A DNA stretch of 64,000 bases from CATOSP01 sp965237775. GTDB taxonomy: Bacteria; Chloroflexota; Dehalococcoidia; Lucifugimonadales; UBA3495. Where the stretch lies: assembly GCA_965237775.1 (NCBI GenBank), contig OZ250155.1:4712001-4776000 (forward strand). Reading direction: 5' to 3'. Shown one piece after another: positions 33,997-43,904 of the stretch. The notes below the pieces were generated by a model. That model saw nothing but the letters and a program-made list of their open reading frames with translations. It had not been told where the DNA came from and made no database searches. Within the stretch, counting starts at the first letter, position 1; each line of letters starts with the position of its first letter. Made by a program: the position numbers and the translations under genes.

Positions 33997-36033
33997 CTAG
34001 CGCCGCGGATTCGGAGGGGGCACCACCTCAGGCGTCACAAAATCCCCGACCGGTTCCAGGAATCTGGTAAGGCGGGCGTCCCGCTCGGGCCCGCTCCGGG
34101 TGGCGTGGCAGAAGGTCAGGACATCCCGGGCCCGGGTGGACCACACATAGAAGAGGCTCTGGGCTGCCCGCATCCGGCCCTGGTCCGTGGCGGGTACGTT
34201 CCCGGGCAGGATATGATCGCTGACGCCCACCGCCCAGACGACCGGCCACTCGAGCCCCCGGGAGGCGGCGACGGTGGTGAGAGTCAGCCCGCGGGAGGGG
34301 CCGCAGGGGTCGGCATTTTCCCCGGAGAGCGGGTCCCCGTTGATCTCCGGGTGGACGCTGTCCAGGAACTCGCGCAGCGCCTCCCTGGCCTCTTGCGGTC
34401 CCGGCTGTGGATCGGACAAGACGGGTTCCCGCCCCGCCAGGGCCAGCAGCCGCTGCACCTGGAATTTGGACCGCACCGGGTGGGCCGCACCCTGGGCATC
34501 CTCCAGGAGAGAGACGGCTCTGCGGCAGATGTCATCGACGCCGGTGGACGGGCCGCCCAGCATCCGGTCCAGGTTGTGCCAGGCGTCGACGAAACACTCG
34601 AGGCCGCGGCGCAGTTCGGGATCGATCAGCGGATTGCGGCAATACCTTCCGGCCGCCTGGACCAGGTCCGCACCCAGGTTCCTGGCCATTCCCGCGATCC
34701 GCACAGCAACCGCCGGGTCCAGCCATGTAGGTTCGGCGTGGGGGTCGAGGCAGGCGCCGATGCGGAAGGCGGCAAGGTCGTGGGGGTTGAGGAGGGATGC
34801 CAGGAGCCCGGTGATGCGCCTGGCGTCCCGGTCCCACGCCCTCGGTTCTCCTCCCAGTACAGTGTAGGGCAGACCGCGGCTGACGGCCAGCAACCGCAGG
34901 TGGTCCAGGACCGAAGGGTCCTGGTAGACACATGCGATGTGTTCAAGGGCGTATCCCTGGTCGACGAACTGCTCGGTCCGGTCGAAGATGTACCGGTACA
35001 TGTCTGCGGGCCGGCCTTCGAACACCAGCAGCGCCGGAGGGACCATGGGCAGAGATTTCGTACCCACCCGCCGGTTCGTACGGAAATACCGGTGTCGATC
35101 TCCACTCAGCCCTCCCATGACCGGGTCGTGGCTCATGAGGTTGGCCGCTTTGCCGATGGCAGCCGTACTGCGGAGGTTCATCCTGAGCAGGTAGACGCAC
35201 TCATCCACTTCCGGGAAATCGTTCTGGAAGGCCTCCAGGACCCGGTAGTCGGTGTAATCCCCGGTGAGGACGCACGCATTCTGATTGGCCGCCACGGTGA
35301 TGGAACGCTCCGGGCCCGCCAGCAGGCTCAGCATCCTGTACTCGGCCAAGGCAAGGTCCTGAAGACCGTCGATGAGGAGATGACGACATTCGCTCCATGC
35401 CACCCCTTCACGGAAGACCCGGTCCCGCTCCACGGCCAGGGTGGCCAGGGGGGCCAGGTCACCCTGGTCCACGACGTTCTGGCGCTCCTTCTCCGCCTGG
35501 TACATCGCGGCCAGGTCCGGCCAGTCCGGCGAGCCGGGAGGGATGCCCTCACCGGTAAACCCCGCCCGGTTGAGCCGGTGCCACTCTAGCATCCGCCGGG
35601 CCTCGGGGTCGATCCGCCCGCGCTTCCGTCCGTTCGCGGCCAGCAGCTCGGCGAGGAGCGCCAGGGCCTCATCACGTTGCCAGACCGTGAAGTCGCCAGA
35701 CCGCCCCAGGACCTCCATGCCCCCCAGCCTGAGCAGGTACAGGGCCAGCTGCTGGGGGGTGCCGGTGTAGATCCCCAGGGAGGGGCCCTCATCCGGCAGG
35801 AAATCTCGGACACGTCGCCTGATGTCATCGCCGCCCCCCGCGCTATGGGTCAGGCAGGTGATCTGCGATGGGTCCACACCCTGCTTGAGCCAGACCGCGA
35901 TGCGGGCGGCAACGGTGTGGGTCGCCCCGGCGCCCGCGCCGCCGAGGATGAGCACAGGCCCGACGCGGGCGGTGGCGGGTTCCAACTGGTCCGGGCGCAA
36001 CGGCGTCACCGGAAGTATCGGGGGAGTCGTCAT
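33997..36033 (-). CDS. UvrD/Rep-like superfamily 1 helicase without ATPase residues
   Basis: The 678-residue protein follows the UvrD layout, but its key residues are altered. Walker A reads GAGAGAT at 32-38, with Ala37 where Lys is invariant. Walker B reads 'LLIDGLQDLALAEY', with Gly for the catalytic Glu of DExxQD. The motif III region 'AANQNACVLTGDYTDYRVL' is diverged. In contrast, 'LLRMNLRSTAAIGKA' (motif IV), 'TLTTVAASRGLEWPVVWAVG' (motif V) and 'SLFYVWSTRARDVLTF' (motif VI) are well kept. The long open frame and conserved later motifs argue for a selected pseudo-helicase that may bind DNA without unwinding it. The start is taken as ATG 36033. The next gene upstream on the same strand, 124 bp away, is a replication-relaxation-like gene. 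Confidence 0.75.
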   Translation of the reverse strand: MTTPPILPVTPLRPDQLEPATARVGPVLILGGAGAGATHTVAARIAVWLKQGVDPSQITCLTHSAGGGDDIRRRVRDFLPDEGPSLGIYTGTPQQLALYLLRLGGMEVLGRSGDFTVWQRDEALALLAELLAANGRKRGRIDPEARRMLEWHRLNRAGFTGEGIPPGSPDWPDLAAMYQAEKERQNVVDQGDLAPLATLAVERDRVFREGVAWSECRHLLIDGLQDLALAEYRMLSLLAGPERSITVAANQNACVLTGDYTDYRVLEAFQNDFPEVDECVYLLRMNLRSTAAIGKAANLMSHDPVMGGLSGDRHRYFRTNRRVGTKSLPMVPPALLVFEGRPADMYRYIFDRTEQFVDQGYALEHIACVYQDPSVLDHLRLLAVSRGLPYTVLGGEPRAWDRDARRITGLLASLLNPHDLAAFRIGACLDPHAEPTWLDPAVAVRIAGMARNLGADLVQAAGRYCRNPLIDPELRRGLECFVDAWHNLDRMLGGPSTGVDDICRRAVSLLEDAQGAAHPVRSKFQVQRLLALAGREPVLSDPQPGPQEAREALREFLDSVHPEINGDPLSGENADPCGPSRGLTLTTVAASRGLEWPVVWAVGVSDHILPGNVPATDQGRMRAAQSLFYVWSTRARDVLTFCHATRSGPERDARLTRFLEPVGDFVTPEVVPPPNPRR

Positions 36034-36157
36034 CGCATGGCGCCTCTGCAACAGATGGACTGCGGGTCCCTGGACTCCATGGCCATGGCCGGGAGGGCAG
36101 TCACGGGCGGACCGTGCGCCACCCGCCGTTGCCCTAACCGAGACTGACCGTCTCCCC

Positions 36158-37687
36158 CTACATCGACCAGCACCCGGAGTGGCCGTGCTCGCGGAGACGC
36201 TCAAGGGTCGTGGTCACCATGGCCAGACCCAGTTCCCGGCCCAGATCCCGGAAGGCGTCCTCGGCCTTGCCGTCCCAGCAGACCAAAACCACCGGGTAGC
36301 GGTCCCGGCGCCTCGGGGAGCCATACCCCCTCAGCTTGTCCTCCACCCTTGACCTCCGCCTTGCGCTGAGCTCGTACTCTGCGTAGTGCCACCCCCGGCC
36401 GTAGGGGCTCACCGTCAGGCGGACCATCGCATCCGGGGCCAGACCCCCCTGCGCCCCCAGGTGCTCCGTGTACCTGGGGCCGTTGGCCACGGGGCAGCCA
36501 GCGGTAATGAAGTCCCGCAGGAGGTCCTCCCTCAGGCCGTCCTCATGGGGAGAGGACACCGTGTGCCGCAGCGGCCTGGACGAGGCTTCCTGCCACTGGG
36601 ACAACCCGGTCCGTGTCCTGGCATCCGAGTAGTGGACCCGGTCCTGGTCGGCCCGCAATCTCAGGCCGCTGGGGGCCGCGAAATACCGGGCATCGCGCCC
36701 TTCTCCGGCCTGCAGGACCGACCCCGCGCGGACCAACCGGCGGCACGTTCCCCGGGCCCGGTTCTGGTCCTCTCCCTCCTTCAGGACGGCCTTGAGAAAC
36801 CGGAGATGGCTGCCGGGCCACTCCACCAGCGCCTCCAGTAACCTCCACGATTCGAGTCCGCCGGCCCCCGACCACGGAGAGGCCGCCAGCGATCTTTCCC
36901 AGGAACCCTCGCCGGACCGCTTTCGGAGCGTCTGGTACACCCAGCCCCGGCCTTCACCGGCATGGGTGGGACCCGTGACCGAGCCGTCGGCAACGCAGTG
37001 CACGGACGCCTGCCCCTCCAACCCAAGGTCCTCCAGGACCCGGACCGCAAGCTCCTTCCCCCACTCGTCCGCCACCACCAGGAGCAGCCGGTTGGGCCAC
37101 GGCCGGAGCGCCCCCACGGCCAGCGCCTGGCAGTCCACGGGGAACCGGAGCAGACGCTCGGTTAGGATGGCCTCGGACATGAAGGAGCCGCACCAGAACA
37201 GCGCCGCCCAGCCGCCCTCGAAGCGGACCGCCGCGTCACAGCTCGGGCCGCCCGCGCCCAGGGCGTCGAGCCACTGGAACTCCCTGAAGTCTCCCATCGT
37301 CCGCACGGCGGCCACGGCCGGGTAGAACCGCTCCAGCGCCGGGAGGAGATCCAGCAGCCGGCACCGGGCGGCCTCGTCATGCCAGGTGGCGCCGGACAGG
37401 CCGGTCCGGGCCAGGCACTCGCCGGCGAGGTGCCAGCGCTGGCGCTGGCCCATGGTGCACCCCAGTTGGGCCGACTCCACCAGACGGGCCTCCCGCAGAC
37501 GGCGCAGCGCCTTCAGCACGTTGGGCGCGGAACGGGACAGAATCCCGGCGATGTCATCGGCAGATGCCAGGGGGAGCCAGAACAGCAGCCGGAGGACGTC
37601 CGCAACTCCCTTCGACAGGCCCAGGTGACTGGACAGCTGCATCATGGGGTCCGGCCAGGTATCCGGGGGGCCGCTGTGCGCCATCAT
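36158..37687 (-). CDS. Replication-relaxation-like protein
   Basis: The 509-residue protein has an N-terminal winged helix (about 20-75; 'LGLSKGVADVLRLLFWLPLA', 'SAPNVLKALRRLREARLVES'). A C-terminal domain follows with 'RGWHYAEYELSARRRSRVED' and 'RYPVVLVCWDGKAEDAFRDL', like the C-terminal half of Replic_Relax proteins. Those proteins are found on plasmids and conjugative elements and are linked to replication or relaxation of element DNA. The start is ATG 37687: GGAGG lies 7 bases before it, while the upstream ATG 37693 would be too close. The gene probably forms an operon with the pseudo-helicase gene downstream. Assignment of the central 250 residues is uncertain. Confidence 0.6.
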   Translation of the reverse strand: MMAHSGPPDTWPDPMMQLSSHLGLSKGVADVLRLLFWLPLASADDIAGILSRSAPNVLKALRRLREARLVESAQLGCTMGQRQRWHLAGECLARTGLSGATWHDEAARCRLLDLLPALERFYPAVAAVRTMGDFREFQWLDALGAGGPSCDAAVRFEGGWAALFWCGSFMSEAILTERLLRFPVDCQALAVGALRPWPNRLLLVVADEWGKELAVRVLEDLGLEGQASVHCVADGSVTGPTHAGEGRGWVYQTLRKRSGEGSWERSLAASPWSGAGGLESWRLLEALVEWPGSHLRFLKAVLKEGEDQNRARGTCRRLVRAGSVLQAGEGRDARYFAAPSGLRLRADQDRVHYSDARTRTGLSQWQEASSRPLRHTVSSPHEDGLREDLLRDFITAGCPVANGPRYTEHLGAQGGLAPDAMVRLTVSPYGRGWHYAEYELSARRRSRVEDKLRGYGSPRRRDRYPVVLVCWDGKAEDAFRDLGRELGLAMVTTTLERLREHGHSGCWSM

Positions 37688-37753
37688 GGTCATACCTCCT
37701 ACCAGGAACTCGTGATCCACCGGCTGGGTACGGCCGGAGAGATGGCCCCGTAC

Positions 37754-37789
37754 GGGCCGACGGACGGGCCGACGGACGGGCCGACGGAC
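37754..37789. repeat. 12-bp tandem repeat, three exact copies
   Basis: GGGCCGACGGAC is repeated three times, followed by a partial unit. It lies 70-100 bp upstream of the replication-relaxation-like gene, where it could act as an iteron-like or regulatory site. Confidence 0.85.
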
Positions 37790-37837
37790 GGGCTGATGGG
37801 GACAGCCATGGCCGGACAACGAAAGTACCCCATGCAC

Positions 37838-38473
37838 CTAGTCACACCCCACGGCTCTGTAATAACCACCCCACCGCCGGACGCCTCTCCGCCACTGGAC
37901 AATAACAGTACCCCTTCCACATTGGGAGTCAGACGTGAAACACTTTTTTAGACGTGGACAATAAAGAAACCACTATTGAGCGTAGCATCGTGCCTGCACA
38001 CGTTTCCAATCTTACGGACAATGGAAATACAATATGGGTGCCAGTGGACGATTGTCGTGAATGCAGTGCCTGACCGGCAGGGCCGGGGCTGCGGGCATGC
38101 TGGCCGCACCCTGACCGGCCCATCGGGTCCGGTCAACGCCGGTTGTCCTCTCCGCCGCAGTCAGGGACTCGACCACGTCCACGCGCCCTCTTCCCATCAA
38201 CGGGGCTCCCTGGCGGCCAGCGCTGCGGCCACACCCTCGGCCTCCCCGGCGAGGCCTGTTCCATGAAGTCCAATTGAAAGTCCAATTGGAAGTCGCGCTC
38301 GTGTAACGGAGCCGTGCCGGTATGGTCCGGGCGGCCGCCGTGGGCTCCGGGCGGCGTCCGGGGCAAACCTGGAGGGCTGTGGTCCGGTCCGGCCCACCTG
38401 CAGTATCGACCAGACATGGGGCGCGTTCCGGCGATGTGTGGGTACGACGCCGTCCCTGGTCTGGGTCTGTGCG
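37838..38473. other. Gene-free stretch
   Basis: No supported gene lies between the replication-relaxation-like gene and the AlpA-like gene. Part of it is A+T-richer than its surroundings (37920-38060), as expected for a promoter or origin region. Confidence 0.4.
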
Positions 38474-38677
38474 TTAGCGGCGGTCGGTCTCGGGTGTCCA
38501 GGGCCGGGATTCGACCCATGCCCACACATCGCACTCCCTCCACGCGACGGCGCGGGGGCCGATGTCCACGGAGGATGGGAAAAGGCCGCGCTTCTGCAGA
38601 ACATAGAGGCGGGACTTGGAGAGAGCGGTGATTCGTAGGACCTCTGGCAACCGCACAAGGCGAAACTTGATACACAT
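38474..38677 (-). CDS. AlpA-like DNA-binding regulator/excisionase
   Basis: The product is about 67 residues with the AlpA/MerR-like winged-helix pattern: 'RLVRLPEVLRITALSKSRLY' then 'VLQKRGLFPSSVDIGPRAVA' and 'ECDVWAWVESRP'. Such small proteins regulate integrases or act as excisionases on P4-like satellites and integrative elements, which fits the P4-type integrase at 41948-43243. ATG 38677 is preferred; a GTG at 38686 is also in frame. An 18-bp perfect palindrome lies 90 bp upstream and may be its operator. Confidence 0.75.
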   Translation of the reverse strand: MCIKFRLVRLPEVLRITALSKSRLYVLQKRGLFPSSVDIGPRAVAWRECDVWAWVESRPWTPETDRR

Positions 38678-39201
38678 AGGACGCACACCATACCTAACCT
38701 GCCACCAGCCGGGGTTGTGTAGTGTTTCAGCCTGGATAGGCTAGTATGATGTGCCGTAGGAGGGAACCCTCAGTATACTGAGGGTCGAGGTGTAATTTCG
38801 GGGCTTACTGCCCGTTGTGGTTGGCGGGCCTGGGCCCGCTCGTAGGTGCGGCTGGGTATCGGCAAGATTTATAACCTACGCGGTTACTTTACCATGTTAT
38901 GGGGGCACGTCAAGTCCGATATCGGTAGTCCCAATGTGTGTCGGCGTTGACAATCTTCTGGCTCGCTGGTGCAACTGGTCCAATCGCCTTGGCATCCCCG
39001 TGCCCGACCGCGCCCCATCCATCCGGCATTTTAGTCCGGCGTTCTACGCTCATGACGTCCATGCAGTCTTCTTCAACAGCCCATCCGACTTGCTGTTGAC
39101 ACATCTGTGGCCCGGCTCGTTGAAGTGCGACAACCCCGCCACGGCCACCGGACCTGTGGACACAACCGGGCGTTAAATGCGTAAAGTGCGTAAAGACTGG
39201 G
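38678..39201. other. Spacer with an 18-bp perfect palindrome (38767-38784)
   Basis: CCCTCAGTATACTGAGGG lies upstream of the AlpA-like gene and downstream of the DUF3987 gene. It suits a dimeric operator or a recombinase core site. No gene was recognised in the rest of the interval. Confidence 0.55.
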
Positions 39202-40819
39202 TCACACCACGTCCCCTATCCTGGGGTGAACCTCGAATCGGCCCCGCCCCCCTCCGGGTCTGATGTAACCGTACTCCACCAGGATGCCTATTACGGTGCG
39301 CCGGAGGTCAGGATTGCCTCGGATATCGAGGTGCCCCAGGTGATTGGCAACCGTGTTGACGGCCAGACCGTGGCCGGTAAGCAACGGGTGCCTGCCCTCC
39401 GCGGATGCCGGGGCAACCACCACCCGTGCGATTACCTGGGCCAGGTGACTGGCGTGGCGGGCATTGTCTGTGGCCCCCGACTGGCCCGCCAACCGGGAGA
39501 CCTCGCCCTGGTGCCATCCGATCAGGCGGATGGCGCGGGACATCGTATCCTCACCGGTGTACAGCGTCTCGTGCACAGACCCACCGGTGCGGTAGGCCTC
39601 CCAACCCGTCAAAAGAGCGGCCACCCTTGCGGATTGCTCCGGCGCTCTCTCCGCCCAGGTGCTCTCGTGGCGCCGCCCGTCTGCCCGCAGGCCGGCGGCC
39701 AGTGATCGCTGGCGGACGTAGAATTGATGCAGCAGGCCACGGGCGCCCTCGGACAGTACAATGAGGGTCCGCTCCCGGGGCGGCTCGCCCGGCCGGGATG
39801 CGAACTCCATCTCGCGGTCCTGCCGCTCCCGATGCCTCACCACGACCCGATTGAACGCCTGAACCCGGTCCCGGTCGTGGGCGCGTGCTCTGCCGGGGTC
39901 GGGGTAGGCATCGTCACGGGAGATAAGGCAGCGGGCGAGCAGACCGTTCAACGCCATTGCGCCGAAAAGCACGGGCGTGAGGATATCCGGCTGTCCGGCC
40001 CAGACCATTGACATGGAGTATGTATCCACACTGATGTGGACCTGGCTGCCGTCGCGGGCCCGGATCTTCGACAACTGGCCGCTTTCCCAGCCTGAGTTCA
40101 GATACGAGACCGTGCGCGGCGCCTGATTTCTGCCGAAGGAGTGGTTGATCTGCGTCCCTGCCTCCGCCGTCCACATGGCGATGGACGGCCTCCCTCCCTG
40201 CAGCTGCTGCAGCAGGCCGTCCGTGGTGAAGTCCTGCAGAAGGGACACCGGAGTGGACGGACGGGGTCGACGTGTTCCCGGTTCGGAACCCCACTCCCAG
40301 CCGCCGTCGCCCCCTTCATGATCGCGCCGGTGGTATAGTTCCTGGGCCACGTTCCATCGAGCTTCGAGCAGGGTGTCCGCCTCCTGGTGTGAAGCAGGCT
40401 GTGGTCTTGTGGGAGCCCGACTCCGAGAGTGCAACCAGGTACAGGCTGGGCGGTGATGGGTCCGGAGCCAGGGTCTCAACCCTATAATCCTCCTGGGCCA
40501 GGAGCGCCAGCGCCCCCAGCAGGGCGGCGCCCGCCGTGGCCGCCGGGCACTGCGCCAGACGCTGCACCGCCCGGAGTACCTCTTCCAGGTCTGCCGGGAG
40601 GTAGTCCTCCGGATATGGCGCCTGGGGGGCCGGCTCCGCCATGATCGGGGCCGGCAGGTCCGGCCATCCGGACCCGGGAGGCATGCCCTGCGTCGCTGCT
40701 CCTCCTGGAGTCGAGGCCGTGGGGTGGACCACCCCCTCGGGTCCGCTCTCCGGGCCGACGTCGAATAACGGTAGTTCCTTCGATTCCCGGGGCTCAAGAT
40801 GATCGCTTGCCATCGTCAT
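39202..40819 (-). pseudogene. DUF3987-family replication protein, frameshifted
   Basis: From ATG 40819 (ACGGAG upstream) the frame reads an N-terminal region ending in 'YLPADLEEVLRAVQRLAQCP', 'AAALLGALALLAQ'-like helices and 'LYLVALSESGSHKTTACF', the P-loop strand of DUF3987 proteins. The continuation is in another frame from about 40400 ('HQEADTLLEARWNVAQELYH', 'PSIAMWTAEAGTQINHSFGR', 'DGSQVHISVDTYSMSMVW') and runs to the stop at 39202 with a likely C-terminal winged helix. One small indel near 40395-40400 explains the break. DUF3987 proteins resemble primase/helicase components of phages and plasmids. If the frameshift is real, the element has probably lost its own replication. Confidence 0.75.
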
Positions 40820-41947
40820 ATTCCACTCCGTCAACGGCAGTTGCCGGGGTCCTTGCTATGGGTCTGGCCCGGACTCCTGAGAGGCCTGCGCCGGATGCCC
40901 ATGCTGGGCAACCACGTGCGGCCACGTCCCCACGAGGACATCATAGTCGGCGTGGTTGACTTCGCGTTTTAACACAAAATGCGCATACAGGGATCACGTC
41001 CGGGGAACGCAACGAACACGGCGGCGGGAAGGATGCGCGCGGACCCTCATCCTTCTCCCATGTCCAGTTGGCGCCAAATGCCCAGCAGGTGAGTCGGAAG
41101 ACCTTGGACGGCACCGGTGCTCGCCGGCTACCGTGTATGGGGGCCCGCCGCATCCGCCGGCCCTGTCTCAAAAACCGGCAGGAATGCTGGAGCGTAAGCT
41201 TTGGGGAAGTTGAAAAGGGAAACGAGAAGTTCCCCCTGGAGACATGGGCCGGGAGCAGAGGGGGCTGTTGTCACTGTCCCTCAACGAACTGTCTCCTCTG
41301 GACTGTCCGTCCAGCTTCGCGGCTGAGTTCGTCGACACTCTGGACGGTGACACCTGGACGGAGCTTGGGGTGGAGATAGAAGGGACCCGTTGTGAGCGCC
41401 GGCCCACCATCTCCGGGCGCCGTTCAGAGCGTGCCCGGCTGGGTGGCAGCGTCCGGGTCACCGATCCTTGCCGAGCTGCAACCGTGTTGGGCCCGTGGTT
41501 TCCATGGTCCGCAGTTCACCCTCGCCGAGGGTCTGGTTGTCGGCAGGGCGGACCCTGGAGTGAGGCAGGTGTTGAGACCGAGTGCGGCGCTTATCGGACC
41601 GATATGGCCAATGGTGGCAAACACCGGGAGCGGGCCAGCCTGACGTGTGAAATAGTCCCAGGTAGTCCCGTAAGTTCCAAAAGGTTGTGTGGGAATAACT
41701 GTGGGAATATTTCGGGATGCAGGGCATTAATTCCCGCGATTAGCTACAAATATGAAGTTGCTTATACTCCCATTCCCTCCGCCAGTTACACCTTTCTACC
41801 GTGTCTCAATAACTTCCCTTCCTCCCCCTTCTTAGGTATTAATGTGTATCAATAAACCCCTTTCTTTGGCCAGTGAAGGCCTGGATAGTCCGGGGTAGTC
41901 CAGGAAAAACTGGTACATATATTGGTACGCGCGGCGGGAGTGACCGG
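40820..41947. other. Gene-free stretch upstream of the integrase
   Basis: About 1.1 kb without a recognisable gene; the last 250 bp are A+T-rich. This is where an attachment site of a P4-type integrase could lie, but no repeat of the tRNA-Glu 3' end (59406-59440) was found here. Confidence 0.4.
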
Positions 41948-43243
41948 GTGACGACGAGTCTCAAGGGCCAAGCCCTGTCGGCGGCTTTGGTGCGCACTGT
42001 CAAGGCTCCAGGCCAGTACGCCGATCTAAATGGATTGAATCTGCGGGTCGCCGACTCCGGAGCCAAATACTGGATTCAAAGGGTGACCATCGCTGGCAAA
42101 CGCCGCAACATTGGCTTGGGCGGGTACCCAGCGGTGTCCTCGGCCGAGGCCAGGGCGGTGGCGGCAGCCAATCTCAGAGTAATCCGGGAAGGCCGCGACC
42201 CCATCGCCGAGAAACGTCAGGCGGCAGAGGAACAGCGCAGGCTACCCACTCCCACTTTCGCCCATGCGGCCCAGTCGGTGATCGCCCTGCGCCGCCCAAC
42301 GTGGAGCAACGCCAAGCACGCGACCCAATGGGAGAATACCCTCGCAACCTACGTTCACCCGGCCCTCGGCAAGAAGTTGGTATCAGACATTACCAGTGCC
42401 GATGTGCTGACGGTCCTAACACCAATCTGGACCACCAAGTCGGAGACGGCCAGCCGTGTCCGTCAACGCATTGAGACCGTGCTAGACTGGGCCATCGCCC
42501 AGGGCTACCGGTACGACAATCCAGCGAGGAAGGCGATTACCAAGGTCTTGCCCCGGCAACCAAGGGTAAAAGCTCACCATTCGGCCCTGCCTTACGAAGA
42601 GGTTTCGACGGCCCTGGAGCAGGTCCGTGAGTCCACCGCCGGGGCATCGACCAAGCTCGCCTTCGAGTTCCTGGTCCTCACTGCGGCAAGGTCCGGCGAA
42701 GTGCGGCTAGCCACGTGGCCGGAGGTCGACTGGAAGTCCAAGACTTGGACGGTCCCAGCGGCGCGCATGAAGACACGGCGAGACCACCGGGTCCCCCTGT
42801 CGGAAAGGGCATTGGCAATCCTAATCCGAGCGCAAGACCTCAGGGTCGTAGGCAGCGACTTGGTGTTTCCGGGCCGAAGTGACCGCTCACTGTCGGACAT
42901 GGTCCACACCGCCCTGCTTCGGAGACTGGGCATTCCCGCGGTCTCCCACGGCTTTCGATCAAGCTTCAAGGACTGTTGCATCGAATGCACTGATACGCCT
43001 TGGGCGGTGGGAGGAGCGGCTTTGTCCCACACATTGGGCAATAGCACCGAGGCCGCCTATGCCAGGAGCGACCTTTTCGAGAGGCGCCGGGGACTGATGG
43101 AAGCTTGGGCCGAATACTTGGATACCGGCTCCCCGGAAGCTGGACTACCAACGGAACTGGCACGTTTAGACCCAATGACCTCTACCGGGGGCCCGGCGCC
43201 TCCCTGTCAACGAGTCCTCTTAGGTCCTGACTCAGGTGGCTGA
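41948..43243 (+). CDS. P4-type tyrosine integrase
   Basis: The 431-residue protein has an N-terminal DUF4102 arm-binding domain ('GLNLRVADSGAKYWIQRV', 'RNIGLGGYPAVSSAEARAVA', 'GRDPIAEKRQ'), a core-binding region and a catalytic domain: Arg in 'LTAARSGEVRLATW' (about 248), His-x-x-Arg in 'AVSHGFRSSFKD' (about 334), His in 'AALSHTLGNSTEA' and Tyr in 'AAYARSDLFERRRGL' (about 370). All residues needed for strand exchange are present. The start is GTG 41948 with GGGAG 7-8 bases upstream; an upstream in-frame ATG at 41873 adds unconserved sequence. It probably inserted the element to its left. Its 3' end overlaps the DUF433 gene by 62 bp. Confidence 0.9.
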   Translation: MTTSLKGQALSAALVRTVKAPGQYADLNGLNLRVADSGAKYWIQRVTIAGKRRNIGLGGYPAVSSAEARAVAAANLRVIREGRDPIAEKRQAAEEQRRLPTPTFAHAAQSVIALRRPTWSNAKHATQWENTLATYVHPALGKKLVSDITSADVLTVLTPIWTTKSETASRVRQRIETVLDWAIAQGYRYDNPARKAITKVLPRQPRVKAHHSALPYEEVSTALEQVRESTAGASTKLAFEFLVLTAARSGEVRLATWPEVDWKSKTWTVPAARMKTRRDHRVPLSERALAILIRAQDLRVVGSDLVFPGRSDRSLSDMVHTALLRRLGIPAVSHGFRSSFKDCCIECTDTPWAVGGAALSHTLGNSTEAAYARSDLFERRRGLMEAWAEYLDTGSPEAGLPTELARLDPMTSTGGPAPPCQRVLLGPDSGG

Positions 43244-43430
43244 GGACCTCATCCACTTGGTCCAATGCGACGGTGGGGAAACAATCGAGGAATTCCATTG
43301 CCGTGTCGCCAGCCTGCAAGTACTCGAACAGTAGGTACACTGAGACTCGGGTGCCGCAGAACACCAATGTTCCGCCCAATATTTCGGGCCCGCTGTTGAC
43401 CGCAGGGCAGGTATCCCAGTCCATCGTCAC
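43182..43430 (-). CDS. DUF433 antitoxin-like protein
   Basis: The 82-residue protein matches the DUF433 pattern 'SGPEILGGTLVFCGTRVSVYL', 'YLQAGDTAMEFLDCFPTVAL' and 'DQVDEVLSHL'. DUF433 proteins are VapB-like antitoxins, usually followed by a DUF5615 PIN-like toxin. Here the downstream space is taken by the convergent integrase gene, so no toxin is present. The start is GTG 43430 (AGGAG 5 bases upstream) or ATG 43424. The partner may have been cut off when the element integrated. Confidence 0.85.
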   Translation of the reverse strand: MTMDWDTCPAVNSGPEILGGTLVFCGTRVSVYLLFEYLQAGDTAMEFLDCFPTVALDQVDEVLSHLSQDLRGLVDREAPGPR

Positions 43431-43904
43431 CGTGACTCCTATAATAATTTTTGCCCGTCTTATGCTGGTCCCGGCGCTCGCAGTATCTCAGACAATTCCT
43501 TAAGACCAAATCGGTACAGCCGGCGTGGGTGACCTCGGCCACCCACCTCTTGTCCACGAGACCCCATGTCGTTTATCTCACCTAGAATACCCCTTATAAC
43601 GGCCTCGTGTAGGTTTTGGCCCTAGGTGAGGAGGACAGCACCTTGTCCTTCAGGCAAGACTCGAATGGACCGGGACATTGACGAGCCGGCAAGTTCCCGA
43701 GCAACACGCCCTTGCCTTAGCCTGGGTGGTGCAAGAGAAAGACCCCGAACATGGTAATCGTGTTCGGCTCCAGGGCAACCGGACGCCAATAGGAAGACTC
43801 TGACCTGGGCCTCATGGTGGTGACTCGCCCGGTGTACTCGCCCGCCTTCAGGGTTGGCGCTTCCCGCACCGCCCGCAATTATTTGGAGGACAACCCGCCG
43901 ACCT
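43431..43904. other. Gene-free stretch
   Basis: Apart from the DUF433 leader and a short hairpin (GTGGGTG-CACCCAC near 43535-43556), nothing was recognised. Confidence 0.4.

Noticed and set aside
34105..35589. 494-residue frame on the plus strand
   Set aside because: It is exactly antisense to the UvrD-like gene, whose helicase motifs are clear.
41244..41855. 203-residue frame upstream of the integrase
   Set aside because: Composition is not protein-like, no ribosome site, and the region looks like a non-coding border.
43249..43557. 102-residue minus-strand frame overlapping DUF433 as its toxin
   Set aside because: It is out of frame with and largely overlaps the DUF433 gene, and shows no PIN-like acidic residues.
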